This document shows, one piece after another, positions 50,275-59,722 of a DNA stretch of 64,000 nucleotides (the first letter of the stretch is position 1; the number at the start of each line of letters is the position of its first letter). Origin of the DNA: Streptomyces sp. SAI-127 (GTDB taxonomy: Bacteria; Actinomycetota; Actinomycetes; Streptomycetales; Streptomycetaceae); contig NZ_JARXYJ010000001.1 of assembly GCF_029894425.1 (NCBI RefSeq), positions 7,336,501 through 7,400,500 on the forward strand, written 5' to 3'. The notes beneath the pieces were generated by a model. The model was not told the DNA's origin. It did not search any database and saw only the letters and a list, made by a program, of their open reading frames with translations. The translations under genes and the position numbers were made by a program.

Positions 50275-51324
50275 ATGGACGGCGATCGCGCACCGGTGAT
50301 GGCGGACGTGGCCCGGATCGCGGGGGTCTCGCACCAGACCGTCTCCCGGGTCCTCAACGACCACCCCAACGTCCGCCCCCGCACCCGGGAACGCGTGCTC
50401 GCCGCCGTCCGCGAACTCGGCTACCGGCCCAACGCCGCCGCCCGCACCCTGGCGTCCCGCCGCACCCGCACCCTGGGTGTGATCAGCTTCAACACCACGC
50501 TCTACGGCCCCGCTTGCATGCTCTACGGCATCGAGCAGGCGGCCAGGGAGCACGAGTACTCCGTCACCGTGGCCGCGGTCGGCACACTCGACCGGCACTC
50601 GGTGCTGGACGCCGTGGACCGGCTGCGCGACCAGAACGTGGCGGGGATCGTCGTCATCGCGCCGCAGACCGCGGCGGTGGGCGCACTCGCCAACGTGCCT
50701 GCGGACGTGCCCCTGGTCGCGGTCGGCTGCGGCACCCACACCGCGCTGGTCTCGGTCGCCGTGGACAACGAGGCGGGTGCCGAACTGGCCACCTCCTACC
50801 TGCTCGACCTCGGCCATCGCACGGTGCACCACCTGGTCGGGCCGCGTTCCTGGCTCGACGCGCAGGAACGCGAGGCCGGCTGGCGCGCCGCCCTGGAGAA
50901 GCGGGGGGCTCCCGTGCCCGAACCGCTGGCCGGTGCCGACTGGACGGCTCGTACCGGATACGAGCACGGCCGTCGGATCGCCGCCGACCCCGAGGTCACC
51001 GCGGTGTTCTGCGCCAACGACCACCTGGCCCTCGGCCTGCTGCGGGCCCTGCAGCAGGCAGGACGCCGGGTGCCGGAGGACATCAGCGTCGTGGGTTTCG
51101 ACGACATGCCGGAGGCCGAGTACTTCGGCCCGTCGCTGACCACCGTCCGCCAGGACTTCGACGAACTCGGCCGCCGCGCCCTGCGGGCGCTGATCGAGCT
51201 CGTCGGTGATCCGGATTCCGGGATCCCGGCATCCGGCGAGAGACCCCACATCGTCATACCGCCCAGCCTCGTCGTGCGGACCTCGGCGACCCGCCCGCGA
51301 CCTCGAACGGAAAGTCCCACATGA
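50275..51324 (+). CDS. LacI family transcriptional regulator of the arabinose locus
   Basis: This 349-residue regulator begins at an ATG with GAGGAGG six bases upstream. The N-terminal LacI HTH and hinge are canonical (MADVARIAGVSHQTVSRVLNDHPNVRPRTRERVLAAVRELGYRPNAAARTLAS, shown in parts: AGVSHQTVSRVLN is the recognition helix region). Residues ~65-340 are a periplasmic-binding-like sensor (LGVISFNTTLYGP, VFCANDHLALGLLRAL, VVGFDDMPEAEYFGPSLTTVRQ). It lies between secreted arabinofuranosidases and the arabinose import/catabolic genes and is preceded by an operator-like palindrome. It most likely represses the locus until arabinose or a derivative binds. It resembles repressors rather than AraC activators, so control is of the AraR type functionally but from the LacI family. 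Confidence 0.9.
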   Translation: MDGDRAPVMADVARIAGVSHQTVSRVLNDHPNVRPRTRERVLAAVRELGYRPNAAARTLASRRTRTLGVISFNTTLYGPACMLYGIEQAAREHEYSVTVAAVGTLDRHSVLDAVDRLRDQNVAGIVVIAPQTAAVGALANVPADVPLVAVGCGTHTALVSVAVDNEAGAELATSYLLDLGHRTVHHLVGPRSWLDAQEREAGWRAALEKRGAPVPEPLAGADWTARTGYEHGRRIAADPEVTAVFCANDHLALGLLRALQQAGRRVPEDISVVGFDDMPEAEYFGPSLTTVRQDFDELGRRALRALIELVGDPDSGIPASGERPHIVIPPSLVVRTSATRPRPRTESPT

Positions 51325-51738
51325 CCCGACGTCGCTGCTAGCGCTCCGGCGCCAAATCCCTTATTAACAGGCCTTGTTGTGAGCCGTGTGCCCTTCGGGC
51401 AGCCGCCGCGCCGACCATGAGCTTTCGGCCGTGACGTCCCCGACACACGACGGCTCCACCCCCGCCCACCGCCCCGAGCGGTCGGCTCCTCCCCGGTCCT
51501 GAGACTCCGTCAGGCATCCCGCGCCCTCGCCGCGCTCACCCCGATGAGCCCCCCGCCCGGCGACGCCGACGCCCTACGCCACGTACCGCTTCCAAGTGGC
51601 CCCCACACCTGCCCCGCCTCCCCGGCACCGGCATGCCCCTGAACAGGTGTGCCTTCCCAGCGTTCCCACTCATCCCGAGACACCAAACAGACACGCGAAC
51701 CAGACACGCCAGACACGCCAAGAAGGGCGCTGATTCCC
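51325..51738. other. leader region of the arabinose importer operon
   Basis: The 414-base gap contains no gene. TGCTAGCGC at 51336-51344 is, on the minus strand, GCGCTAGCA and matches the GCGCTAACA core of the two operators upstream. It may be a weaker operator for the same regulator. AACAGGCCTTGTT near 51366 is a near-palindrome of unknown meaning. Confidence 0.45.
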
Positions 51739-52881
51739 ATGCTCCGCACCAGAAGGTCCCGCACCCTCGCCACCGCGACCGCCGTGCTCCTCTCGCTCGC
51801 CGCCGCAGGCTGCTCCAAGAGCGCGGGCGGCTCCGACGCGTCCAGCTCGGCCGGTACCAAGGCCGCCGCGCCGGTCGCGCTGGCCGGCTCGGTCACCTTC
51901 AACCAGGCGAACCTCGCCAAGCTCGACGCGGCGCTGAAGTCCGCGCTGGCCGGCAAGGACCTGTCCAAGGTCGACATCGCGATGGTCGTGAACGTGGCCG
52001 CCGACTACTGGAAGGCCGGTCAGGTCGGCTTCCTCAAGGGCTGCTCCGACCTCGGCATCGCGAAGAGCAAGTGCACCTACTTCGCCCCGCCCGGCGGCAA
52101 GCTGACCGAGCAGAACTCGGAGCTGGAGACCCTGCGTTCGCAGGGCGTCACCGGCTACTCGATCTCGGCGATCGACCCGACCTCGGCCGCGGGGACCATC
52201 CACACCGACGTCCAGAAGGGCATCGGCGTCCTGGCGATCGACTCCCCGCTGCCGGGCACCGACGCCGCCTCGCTCTACCTGGGCACCCCGAACTACACCG
52301 CCGGCTTCCAGGCGGGCACCGCGATGAAGCAGGTGCTCGGCGGCAAGGGCAAGGTGGCCATCCTGGTCGGTTCCCTCACCGCGTCCAACGCCACCCAGCG
52401 GATCGCCGGCTTCGAGGCCGCGCTCAAGGGCACCAAGATCACGGTCGCCCAGAAGGTCAACGACAACCTCCAGGCCAGTACGGCGACTTCGGACGCGGAG
52501 ACCATCCTCGCCAACAACCCGGACGTCAACGGCCTGTACGGCGTCTACTCCTACGACGGTCCCGCGCTGGCGCAGGCGGTCACCTCGGCGGGCAAGACGG
52601 CCTCCGTGCACATCGTCTCCGACGACTCCGACGCCCAGACGCTGAAGTTCATCAAGTCCGGCGTGATCTCCGGGACCGTCGTGCAGATGCCGTACCAGCA
52701 GGGCTACACCGGGGCGTACATCCTGGCCGCGGAGAAGGTGCTGGGCAAGGACAAGACGATGGCGCTCGTCAAGCCGTACCTGGAGAAGGACGGTTCGACG
52801 CTGAGCTCCGGCGTGGGCCTGGTCACCAAGTCCGACCTGAGCGCGTACCAGTCCCTCGAGTCGCAGCTCGGGATCGGCTGA
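51739..52881 (+). CDS. sugar ABC transporter substrate-binding lipoprotein (arabinose type)
   Basis: This 380-residue binding protein has a lipoprotein signal peptide with lipobox LAAAGC (Cys about residue 26), followed by a Ser/Ala/Gly linker and a two-lobe periplasmic-binding fold of the RbsB/AraF type: IAMVVNVAADYWKAGQVGFLKGC, YSISAIDPTSA, LAIDSPLPGTDAASLYLGTPNYTAGFQAGTA, VYSYDGPALAQAV, SVHIVSDDSD. Anchored outside the membrane, it delivers the sugar to the permease. Together with araBAD the likely ligand is L-arabinose, but ribose-like or galactose-like specificity cannot be excluded. AAGGGCG precedes the ATG. The ATPase gene starts two bases after its stop. Confidence 0.88.
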   Translation: MLRTRRSRTLATATAVLLSLAAAGCSKSAGGSDASSSAGTKAAAPVALAGSVTFNQANLAKLDAALKSALAGKDLSKVDIAMVVNVAADYWKAGQVGFLKGCSDLGIAKSKCTYFAPPGGKLTEQNSELETLRSQGVTGYSISAIDPTSAAGTIHTDVQKGIGVLAIDSPLPGTDAASLYLGTPNYTAGFQAGTAMKQVLGGKGKVAILVGSLTASNATQRIAGFEAALKGTKITVAQKVNDNLQASTATSDAETILANNPDVNGLYGVYSYDGPALAQAVTSAGKTASVHIVSDDSDAQTLKFIKSGVISGTVVQMPYQQGYTGAYILAAEKVLGKDKTMALVKPYLEKDGSTLSSGVGLVTKSDLSAYQSLESQLGIG

Positions 52882-52883
52882 GC

Positions 52884-54524
52884 ATGACGGCCACCAAGAA
52901 CGCCCCGGACGACGTCCCGGACAACGCCCCGAACGACGTCCCGGACAACGCCCCGGACCGCGCGGTCACCGCGCGGCTGCGGGGGGTGCACAAGTCCTAC
53001 GGGCCGGTGCGCGTCCTCGACCTGCCCGAACTCGACCTCTACGCCGGCCAGGTGATCGGCGTGGTCGGCGAGAACGGCGCCGGGAAGTCCACGCTCATGG
53101 GCACGCTGGCCGGATCGGTGCACCGGGACGGCGGCGAGATCCTGATCGACGGGGAACCACTCGCCGCCGGGTCCACCGAGGCCGCGGGGCAGCTCGGCAT
53201 CGCCATGGTCTCCCAGGAGTTCCCCCTGGTCGGACAGCTCTCGGTGGCCGAGAACCTGCTCCTCGGCCGCCGCCCGCGCCAGTCGAAGCGACGGCTGCTG
53301 GTGGACCGTACGGCACAGCGGGCCGAGGCGAAGGCGATGCTCGCGGAGATCGGTCTGTCCGCCGAGACGATCGAGGTGAACCGGGAGGTCCGCACCCTTC
53401 CGGTGCCGACCCGCCAGATGATCGAGATCGCCAAGGCCTGGGGCCGCGAACCCAAGCTGCTGATCCTGGACGAGCCGACCTCCTCACTGGGGCCGGTCGA
53501 GGCCCAGATGGTGCTGGGCCTGGCCCGCCAACTCGCCGACCGCGGCGGGACCGTGCTGTTCATCGGACACCGCCTCGACGAGGTGCGGGAGATCAGCGAC
53601 CGCGTCCTGGTGCTGCGCAACGGCAGGCTGGTAGCCGACCTCGAACCGGCCGAGGCCGACGAGGAACGGCTGATCCGGGAGATGGTCGGCGGCGAGGTCG
53701 CGCAGGGCGAACCGAAGGCACCGCCCGCGACGAGCCCGGTCCTGCTTCAGACCGAGGGCCTGACCGCGGACGGTCTCGGACCGGTCGACCTGGACGTACG
53801 GGAGGGCGAGATCCTGGGCGTGGCCGGGCTGATGGGTTCGGGCCGCAGCCGCCTGGTCCACACGATCGCCGGGGCACAGCCCTCGACGGGTGGCCGGATG
53901 CTGCTGGGCGGCACGCCCTACCGGCCGCGGGGCGCGGGCGACGGCGTGGCGGCGGGGATCGCGCTGATCCCCGAGGACCGCAAGGAGCAGTCGCTCGTCC
54001 TGTTCGCGTCGATCCGGGCGAACGTCGTCGTCTCGGTGCTCAAGCGGATCAGCACCCGGGGTCTGCTCGCACCGGGCCGGGAACGTGCCGAGGCACGGAA
54101 GATCACCGAGAACGTCAACGTGCGGATGCAGTCGGTGGAGCAGCCGATCGGCTCGCTGTCCGGCGGCAACCAGCAACGCGCCATCTTCGGCCGGGCGTTC
54201 GCCGCCGAACCGCGTCTGCTGCTGCTCGACGAGCCGACCCGTGGCGTGGACGTGGGCGCGAAGGCGGAGATCTACAAGCTGATCGACCACGCGGCGGAGC
54301 AGGGCATGGGGATCGTGGTCGCCTCCTCCGAACTGGAGGAGCTGCTGTGGATCTGCCACCGCATCGCGGTGATGAACCACGGGCGGGTGGTCACGGTCAT
54401 CGACCGGGCCGACGCCACCAAGGAACGGATCATGACGGCCGCGGCCGGCACCTCCTCACTCGACCAGCACCGACCGACGAGTTCCCTCGACGAGCACCAC
54501 GTGACGAACGGAGCCACAGCATGA
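52884..54524 (+). CDS. sugar ABC transporter ATPase, duplicated (AraG/RbsA type)
   Basis: This 546-residue protein holds two ABC domains in one chain, the layout of AraG, RbsA and MglA. The first has Walker A GENGAGKST, Q-loop VSQEFPLVGQLS, Walker B LLILDEPTSSLG and H-loop FIGHR. The second, starting near residue 285, has a degenerate Walker A (GLMGSGRSRL, as usual in the family), signature SLSGGNQQRA and LLLLDEPTRGVDVG. The first 26 residues contain two copies of the motif DVPDNAP, encoded by a short direct repeat, and are likely a disordered leader. The stop overlaps the permease start (ATGA). It energises uptake of the sugar bound by the upstream lipoprotein. Confidence 0.93.
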   Translation: MTATKNAPDDVPDNAPNDVPDNAPDRAVTARLRGVHKSYGPVRVLDLPELDLYAGQVIGVVGENGAGKSTLMGTLAGSVHRDGGEILIDGEPLAAGSTEAAGQLGIAMVSQEFPLVGQLSVAENLLLGRRPRQSKRRLLVDRTAQRAEAKAMLAEIGLSAETIEVNREVRTLPVPTRQMIEIAKAWGREPKLLILDEPTSSLGPVEAQMVLGLARQLADRGGTVLFIGHRLDEVREISDRVLVLRNGRLVADLEPAEADEERLIREMVGGEVAQGEPKAPPATSPVLLQTEGLTADGLGPVDLDVREGEILGVAGLMGSGRSRLVHTIAGAQPSTGGRMLLGGTPYRPRGAGDGVAAGIALIPEDRKEQSLVLFASIRANVVVSVLKRISTRGLLAPGRERAEARKITENVNVRMQSVEQPIGSLSGGNQQRAIFGRAFAAEPRLLLLDEPTRGVDVGAKAEIYKLIDHAAEQGMGIVVASSELEELLWICHRIAVMNHGRVVTVIDRADATKERIMTAAAGTSSLDQHRPTSSLDEHHVTNGATA

Positions 54525-55540
54525 GCGCGCAGACCACGCTCGCCCCGAACGAGGTCGCACCGCGCTCCCGTTCGGCCGTATCGACCCTCGCCCGCAGACT
54601 CGCCGCCTCCCCGGAGGCCGGCGTGATCATCGCCTGCGTGGTGGTGTTCGCGGCGATCGCCGCCAACGCGGAGACGTACACGGCGGTGGGCAACCTCCAG
54701 GTGATGGGCCGCGACCTCTCGCAGGTCGGGATCCTCGCGATCGGTGAGGCGCTGGTCATCCTGACCGGTGGCATCGACCTGTCGGTGGGCGCGCTGGCCG
54801 GTCTGGCCGGCATCCTGGCCGGCTGGCTGAACGTCAACGAGGGCCTGCCCGCCCCCCTCGCGATCCTGCTCACACTGGTGATCACCGCCTGCGTCGGTCT
54901 CTGGCACGGCGTCATGGTCACCCGCCTCAACGTGCCGCCCTTCGTGATCACCCTGGTCACCTACACCGTGGCGCAGGGCACGGCGCTCGCTATCACCAGC
55001 GGCTCGCCCATCAACAACCTCGACCCGATGTTCAGCAACCTGAGCCAGTTCTACCTCGGCGAAGTACCGGTCCCCGCCCTGTTCTTCGTCGGTGCGGCGG
55101 CCGTCGCCTGGTTCGTGCTGGAGCGCACCTACGTGGGCCGCCAGATCTACGCGGTCGGCGGCAACAAGGAGGCCGCCCGGCTGGCCGGCATCCCGACCGC
55201 CCGCCGGATCACCTCCACCTACGTCGCCAGCGCGGCCCTCGCCGGCCTGGTCGGCATCCTGGTGATCGGCCGTATGAACGTGGCCGACCCCTCCGTCGGC
55301 GCCGGCTGGGAACTGACCGCGATCGCCGCCGCGGTGGTCGGCGGGATGTCACTCTCGGGCGGTGAGGGCCGTATCGCGGGGATCGCGGCGGGCGCCATCC
55401 TGCTGGAGTTCATCACCAACGGCCTGCTCGCCCTCAAGGTCAGCCCCTACGACCAGCAGGTCGTCCAGGGAGCGGTCCTCGGCGTCGCCATCCTGCTGGA
55501 CCGGGCGCGCGCTCGTTACTTCGGCAGGAGTCGGAGTTAG
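54521..55540 (+). CDS. sugar ABC transporter permease (AraH/RbsC type)
   Basis: This 339-residue integral membrane protein of the BPD_transp_2 family has about eight to ten hydrophobic helices. Characteristic segments are VGILAIGEALVILTGGIDLSVGALAGLAG (residues ~65-95), LNVPPFVITLVTYTVAQG, and IYAVGGNKEAARLAGIPTARRITSTYVASAALAGLVGIL. It is the channel subunit of the sugar importer and probably works as a homodimer with the fused ATPase. The ATG overlaps the ATPase stop by four bases. A 92-base gap follows before araB, so the two sets could be one transcript or two. Confidence 0.92.
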   Translation: MSAQTTLAPNEVAPRSRSAVSTLARRLAASPEAGVIIACVVVFAAIAANAETYTAVGNLQVMGRDLSQVGILAIGEALVILTGGIDLSVGALAGLAGILAGWLNVNEGLPAPLAILLTLVITACVGLWHGVMVTRLNVPPFVITLVTYTVAQGTALAITSGSPINNLDPMFSNLSQFYLGEVPVPALFFVGAAAVAWFVLERTYVGRQIYAVGGNKEAARLAGIPTARRITSTYVASAALAGLVGILVIGRMNVADPSVGAGWELTAIAAAVVGGMSLSGGEGRIAGIAAGAILLEFITNGLLALKVSPYDQQVVQGAVLGVAILLDRARARYFGRSRS

Positions 55541-55632
55541 TACGTCGGGTGTGGGTTTGGAAGTCGCCCGCGTCCCCATCTCTTCGAACGTAGATCGATA
55601 TGTCGAACACCTCAGTGTGGAGGAGGCCGCCG

Positions 55633-57312
55633 GTGAACGCCGGACAAGAGACAGTCACGAACCCCGAACCCTGCGTCGTAGGAGTCGACTTCGGGACGCT
55701 GTCCGGAAGGGCTGTGGTGGTCCGCGTGCGGGACGGCGCGGAGTTGGGGACGGCCGAGCACGCGTACCGGCACGCGGTCCTGGACCGGGAACTGCCGGAC
55801 GGTACGGGACTGCCCCCGGACTGGGCCCTCCAGATCCCGTCGGACTACGTCGACGTGCTCCGCCACGCGGTGCCGGCAGCGCTCGCGGCAGCCGGTGTGC
55901 GCCCTGAGCAAGTGATCGGCATCGGCACGGACTTCACCGCCTGCACGGTGCTGCCGGTGCTCGCCGACGGCACACCCCTGTGCGAGCTGCCCGAATACGC
56001 CTCCCGCCCCCACTCCTACGTCAAGCTCTGGCGCCACCACGCCGCCCAGGCCCAGGCCGACCGGATCACCGCACTGGCCGCCGAACGGAAGGAGACGTGG
56101 CTGCCGCGGTACGGCGGGAAGATCTCCTCCGAGTGGGAGTTCGCCAAGGCCCTCCAGGTGCTGGAGGAGGACCCCGAGATCTACGACCGCACGGAGCGGT
56201 GGGTGGAAGCGGCGGACTGGATCGTCTGGCGGCTGTGCGGCACGTACGTCCGCAACGCCTGCACCGCCGGTTACAAGGGCCAGCTCCAGGACGGCGCCTA
56301 CCCCTCCCGTGCCTACCTGGAGGCGCTCAACCCCGGCTTCGCCGACTTCGTGACGGAGAAGCTGGAGCAGCCGATCGGCCAACTCGGTGGTTTCGCGGGT
56401 GGGTTGACGTCCGAGGCGGCGGCCTGGACCGGACTGCCCGAGGGCATCGCGGTCTGCGTGGGCAACGTCGACGCCCATGTGACGGCACCCGCGGCGGGCG
56501 CGGTGGAGCCGGGGCAGATGGTGGCCATCATGGGCACCTCGACCTGCCATGTGATGAGCTCCGACCGCCACGAGACGGTGCCCGGCATGTGCGGCGTGGT
56601 CGACGGCGGCATCCTGCCGGGGCTGTGGGGTTACGAGGCCGGGCAGAGCGGCGTAGGCGACATCTTCGGCTGGTTCGTCCGCACCGGATTCCCCGCCGCG
56701 TACGCCGAACAGGCCGCCGTCCTCGGCCGTGACGCGCACGAACACCTGACGGCTCTCGCGGCCGGGCAACGGGTGGGCGAGCACGGGCTGATCGCGTTGG
56801 ACTGGCACAGCGGCAACCGTTCCGTCCTGGTCGACCACGACCTCAGCGGTGTGATGGTCGGCCTGACACTGTCGACCCGGCCCGAGGACGTCTACCGCGC
56901 GCTCCTGGAGGCCACCGCCTTCGGTACCCGGACCATCATCGAGGCGTTCGAGACGTCCGGGGTGCCGGTCGGCGAGCTGATCATCGCGGGCGGCCTGACG
57001 AAGAACGCGCTGCTCATGCAGATCTACGCCGACGTCACCCGCCGCCCCCTCGGCGTCATCGGCTCCGCCCAGGGCCCCGCCCTCGGCGCGGCGATGCACG
57101 CCGCGGTGGCGGCGGGGGCGTACCCCGACATCCAGGCGGCCGCCCGGTCCATGGGCAAGGCCGACCGCGGCGTTTACCAGCCGGACCCGGAACGCGCCGC
57201 AGCCTACGACCGCCTCTACGCCGAATACCGGCTCCTGCACGACTACTTCGGCCGCGGAGCCAACGAGGTCATGCACCGGCTAAGGCGTCTGCGCGCCGAG
57301 GCCTCCGCCTGA
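55633..57312 (+). CDS. araB: ribulokinase
   Basis: This 559-residue FGGY kinase phosphorylates L-ribulose to L-ribulose-5-phosphate. Signature segments are VVGVDFGTLSGRAVVV (ATP phosphate 1 loop), GIGTDFTACTVLPV, YGGKISSEWEFAKALQVLEE, GNVDAHVTAPAAG, MGTSTCHVM and, near the C-terminus, LIIAGGLTKNALLMQIYADV with GPALGAAMHAAV. GKISSEW and the DAH motif separate AraB from xylulokinases and glycerol kinases. The GTG at 55633 is chosen because GGAGGAGG lies about 8 bases upstream; an ATG at 55600 lacks a ribosome binding site. Cytosolic second step of arabinose catabolism. Confidence 0.95.
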   Translation: MNAGQETVTNPEPCVVGVDFGTLSGRAVVVRVRDGAELGTAEHAYRHAVLDRELPDGTGLPPDWALQIPSDYVDVLRHAVPAALAAAGVRPEQVIGIGTDFTACTVLPVLADGTPLCELPEYASRPHSYVKLWRHHAAQAQADRITALAAERKETWLPRYGGKISSEWEFAKALQVLEEDPEIYDRTERWVEAADWIVWRLCGTYVRNACTAGYKGQLQDGAYPSRAYLEALNPGFADFVTEKLEQPIGQLGGFAGGLTSEAAAWTGLPEGIAVCVGNVDAHVTAPAAGAVEPGQMVAIMGTSTCHVMSSDRHETVPGMCGVVDGGILPGLWGYEAGQSGVGDIFGWFVRTGFPAAYAEQAAVLGRDAHEHLTALAAGQRVGEHGLIALDWHSGNRSVLVDHDLSGVMVGLTLSTRPEDVYRALLEATAFGTRTIIEAFETSGVPVGELIIAGGLTKNALLMQIYADVTRRPLGVIGSAQGPALGAAMHAAVAAGAYPDIQAAARSMGKADRGVYQPDPERAAAYDRLYAEYRLLHDYFGRGANEVMHRLRRLRAEASA

Positions 57313-57318
57313 ATGGCG

Positions 57319-57354
57319 GCCCCAACTCCCGCCCCAACTTCCGCCCCAACTCCC
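57319..57354. repeat. three tandem copies of a 12-bp unit between araB and araA
   Basis: GCCCCAACTCCC, GCCCCAACTTCC and GCCCCAACTCCC follow without a gap at 57319, 57331 and 57343, just after the araB stop and before the araA ribosome binding site. They are C-rich and unstructured on the sense strand. Confidence 0.85.
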
Positions 57355-57389
57355 TTCCCCAGTAGTCCCCTTCGAAAGGAACCTCCGTC

Positions 57390-58907
57390 ATGACCGCTCC
57401 CGAAATACCGTCCGCCGGCCAGGAGATCTGGTTTCTCACCGGCAGCCAGGGCCTGTACGGCGAGGAGACCCTGAACCAGGTCGCCCACCAGGCACGGATG
57501 ATCGCCGAACGACTCGACGCGGCCGAGCCGATCCCCCTGCGGATCGTGTGGAAACCGGTGCTCACCGACGCCGACTCGATCCGGCGGCTGTGCCAGGAGG
57601 CCTCCGCCTCCGACAGCTGCGTGGGGGTGATCGTGTGGATGCACACCTTCTCCCCGGCGAAGATGTGGATCGCGGGCCTGAGCGCGCTGGACCGCCCCGT
57701 GCTGCACCTGCACACCCAGTACAACCTGTCGCTGCCCTGGTCGAGCATCGACATGGACTTCATGAACCTCAACCAGGCCGCCCACGGCGACCGCGAGTTC
57801 GCCCACATCGAGTCCCGGCTCGGCATCGACCGCAAGATCGTCGCCGGACACGCGACCGACCCCCGCGTGATCCGGCGGCTCGCCGCCTGGACGAGAGCCG
57901 CCGCGGGCCGCCAGGCGGCGCGCACCCTGCGCCTGGCACGCTTCGGCGACAACATGCGCGACGTCGCCGTCACCGAAGGCGACAAGGTCGAAGCGCAGAT
58001 GCGGTTCGGGTTCTCCGTGAACACCTACGCCGTCAACGACCTGGTCGCCGTCGTCGACGCCGTCGAGGACAAGGCGGCCGCCGAACTCGCCGCCGAATAC
58101 GTCGAGTCCTACGACGTCGTGCCCTCCCTGCACCCCGGCGGTATCCGCCACGACTCGCTCCTGTACGCCGCCCGCCAGGAACTGGGCCTGCGCACCTTTC
58201 TCACCGAGGGCGGCTTCACCGCCTTCACCACCAACTTCGAGGACCTCGGCGGGCTGCGCCAGCTGCCCGGCCTGGCCGTCCAGCGCCTGATGGCCGACGG
58301 CTACGGCTTCGGCGGCGAAGGCGACTGGAAGACCTCCGCGCTGCTGCGCACGATGAAGGTCATGGGCCAGGGTCAGTCCGGCGGCACCACCTTCATGGAG
58401 GACTACACCTACCACCTCGGCCCGGGCGTCCCGCGCATCCTCGGCGCGCACATGCTGGAGGTCTGCCCCTCGGTGGCCGCCGCCCGCCCCCGCTGCGAGA
58501 TCCACCCGCTGTCGATCGGTGGCCGCGAGGACCCGGTCCGCCTGGTCTTCGACGCGGCCGAGGGCCCCGCCGTGGTCGTCGGCCTCTGTGACCTCGGTGA
58601 CCGCTTCCGGCTGACCGCCAACGCCGTCGACGTCGTCGGCCCCAGCGAGCCCCTGCCCCACCTGCCCGTCGCCCGGGCGGTGTGGAAGCCGCGCCCCTCA
58701 CTCGCGGAGTCCGCGGAGAGCTGGCTGCTGGCCGGCGCCCCACACCACACCGTGCTCAGCTCGGCCGTCGACGTCGAGACGCTCACCGACTACGCCGCCA
58801 TGACCGGCGTCGAACTGCTCACCATCGACGAGCACACCAGCACCGACCAGTTCGCCAAGGAGCTCCGCTGGAACGCCGCGTACCACCGTCTCGCACAGGC
58901 TCTGTGA
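57390..58907 (+). CDS. araA: L-arabinose isomerase
   Basis: This 505-residue enzyme interconverts L-arabinose and L-ribulose with Mn2+. Length matches the family (about 500). Recognisable segments are [23 protein letters not shown] at the N-terminus, [71 protein letters not shown], and [41 protein letters not shown] with HMLEVCPS supplies catalytic/metal ligands (Glu, His). AAAGGA lies about nine bases before the ATG. It is the first catabolic step and lies between kinase and epimerase, the order B-A-D. Confidence 0.96.
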   Translation: MTAPEIPSAGQEIWFLTGSQGLYGEETLNQVAHQARMIAERLDAAEPIPLRIVWKPVLTDADSIRRLCQEASASDSCVGVIVWMHTFSPAKMWIAGLSALDRPVLHLHTQYNLSLPWSSIDMDFMNLNQAAHGDREFAHIESRLGIDRKIVAGHATDPRVIRRLAAWTRAAAGRQAARTLRLARFGDNMRDVAVTEGDKVEAQMRFGFSVNTYAVNDLVAVVDAVEDKAAAELAAEYVESYDVVPSLHPGGIRHDSLLYAARQELGLRTFLTEGGFTAFTTNFEDLGGLRQLPGLAVQRLMADGYGFGGEGDWKTSALLRTMKVMGQGQSGGTTFMEDYTYHLGPGVPRILGAHMLEVCPSVAAARPRCEIHPLSIGGREDPVRLVFDAAEGPAVVVGLCDLGDRFRLTANAVDVVGPSEPLPHLPVARAVWKPRPSLAESAESWLLAGAPHHTVLSSAVDVETLTDYAAMTGVELLTIDEHTSTDQFAKELRWNAAYHRLAQAL

Positions 58908-58941
58908 TCATGACCGACGGCCGCGTCGAAGGAGACGAGCG

Positions 58942-59697
58942 ATGACCGTACGAGTCCGTGACGGCCTGCGAGAGGAGGTCCTGAGGGCGAACCTCGCCAT
59001 CCCCCAGGTAGGCCTGGCAACCCTGACGTGGGGCAACGTCAGCGGGGTCGACCGCGAGGCGGGGGTCTTCGTCATCAAGCCGTCGGGCGTGCCCTACGAG
59101 GATCTCGCTCTCGACGACCTGGTGACGGTCCGTCTGTCCGACGGCGCCGTGGTGGACGGCGACCTGCGCCCCTCCACGGACACCGAGACCCACCGCTGCC
59201 TCTACCGCGCCTTCCCCTCCATCGGCGGCGTCACCCACACCCACTCCACGCATGCTGTCGCGTTCGCCCAGGCCCGCCGCGACATCCCCGTCCTCGGCAC
59301 CACCCACGCCGACACCTTCAACGGACCCATCCCCGTCACTCGTGACCTCACCGCCGAGGAGTGCACGAAGGACTACGAGTACAACACCGGCGTCGTCATC
59401 GTGGACCTGTTGGGGGAGGAGGACCAGAAGGCGGTCGAGGTCCCGGCGGCCCTCGTGGCGAACCACGGCCCCTTCACCTGGGGCACCACCGCCCGCAAGT
59501 CCCTGGAACACGCGATCATCTGCGAAGCCGTCGCCGACATCGCCCTGCACACCCTGTCCCTGTCCCCGGCCGCCCCACCTCCCAGCCACCTGCTCGACCG
59601 CCACTACACCCGCAAACACGGACCTGACGCGTACTACGGCAACCCGGACATACCTACGGCTCGACCTGGTGGAGAGAAGTCTATGGAACAGCGCTGA
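58942..59697 (+). CDS. araD: L-ribulose-5-phosphate 4-epimerase
   Basis: This 251-residue class II aldolase/epimerase converts L-ribulose-5-phosphate to D-xylulose-5-phosphate, the entry to the pentose phosphate pathway. It has LTWGNVSGVDREAGVFVIKPSGVPYEDL (phosphate site), THTHSTHAVAFAQARRDIPVLGTTHAD (HxH zinc ligands) and ALVANHGPFTWGTTARKSLEHAIICEAVA (third His). GGAG lies 7 bases upstream of the ATG. The gene follows araA by 34 bases. The last ~20 residues (DIPTARPGGEKSMEQR) extend past the usual YGQ C-terminus. It converges with the gene at 59723-60631, with only 25 bases between stops and no terminator seen. Confidence 0.95.
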   Translation: MTVRVRDGLREEVLRANLAIPQVGLATLTWGNVSGVDREAGVFVIKPSGVPYEDLALDDLVTVRLSDGAVVDGDLRPSTDTETHRCLYRAFPSIGGVTHTHSTHAVAFAQARRDIPVLGTTHADTFNGPIPVTRDLTAEECTKDYEYNTGVVIVDLLGEEDQKAVEVPAALVANHGPFTWGTTARKSLEHAIICEAVADIALHTLSLSPAAPPPSHLLDRHYTRKHGPDAYYGNPDIPTARPGGEKSMEQR

Positions 59698-59722
59698 AAG
59701 CGGGCACCCAAAGTGGTGTGGT

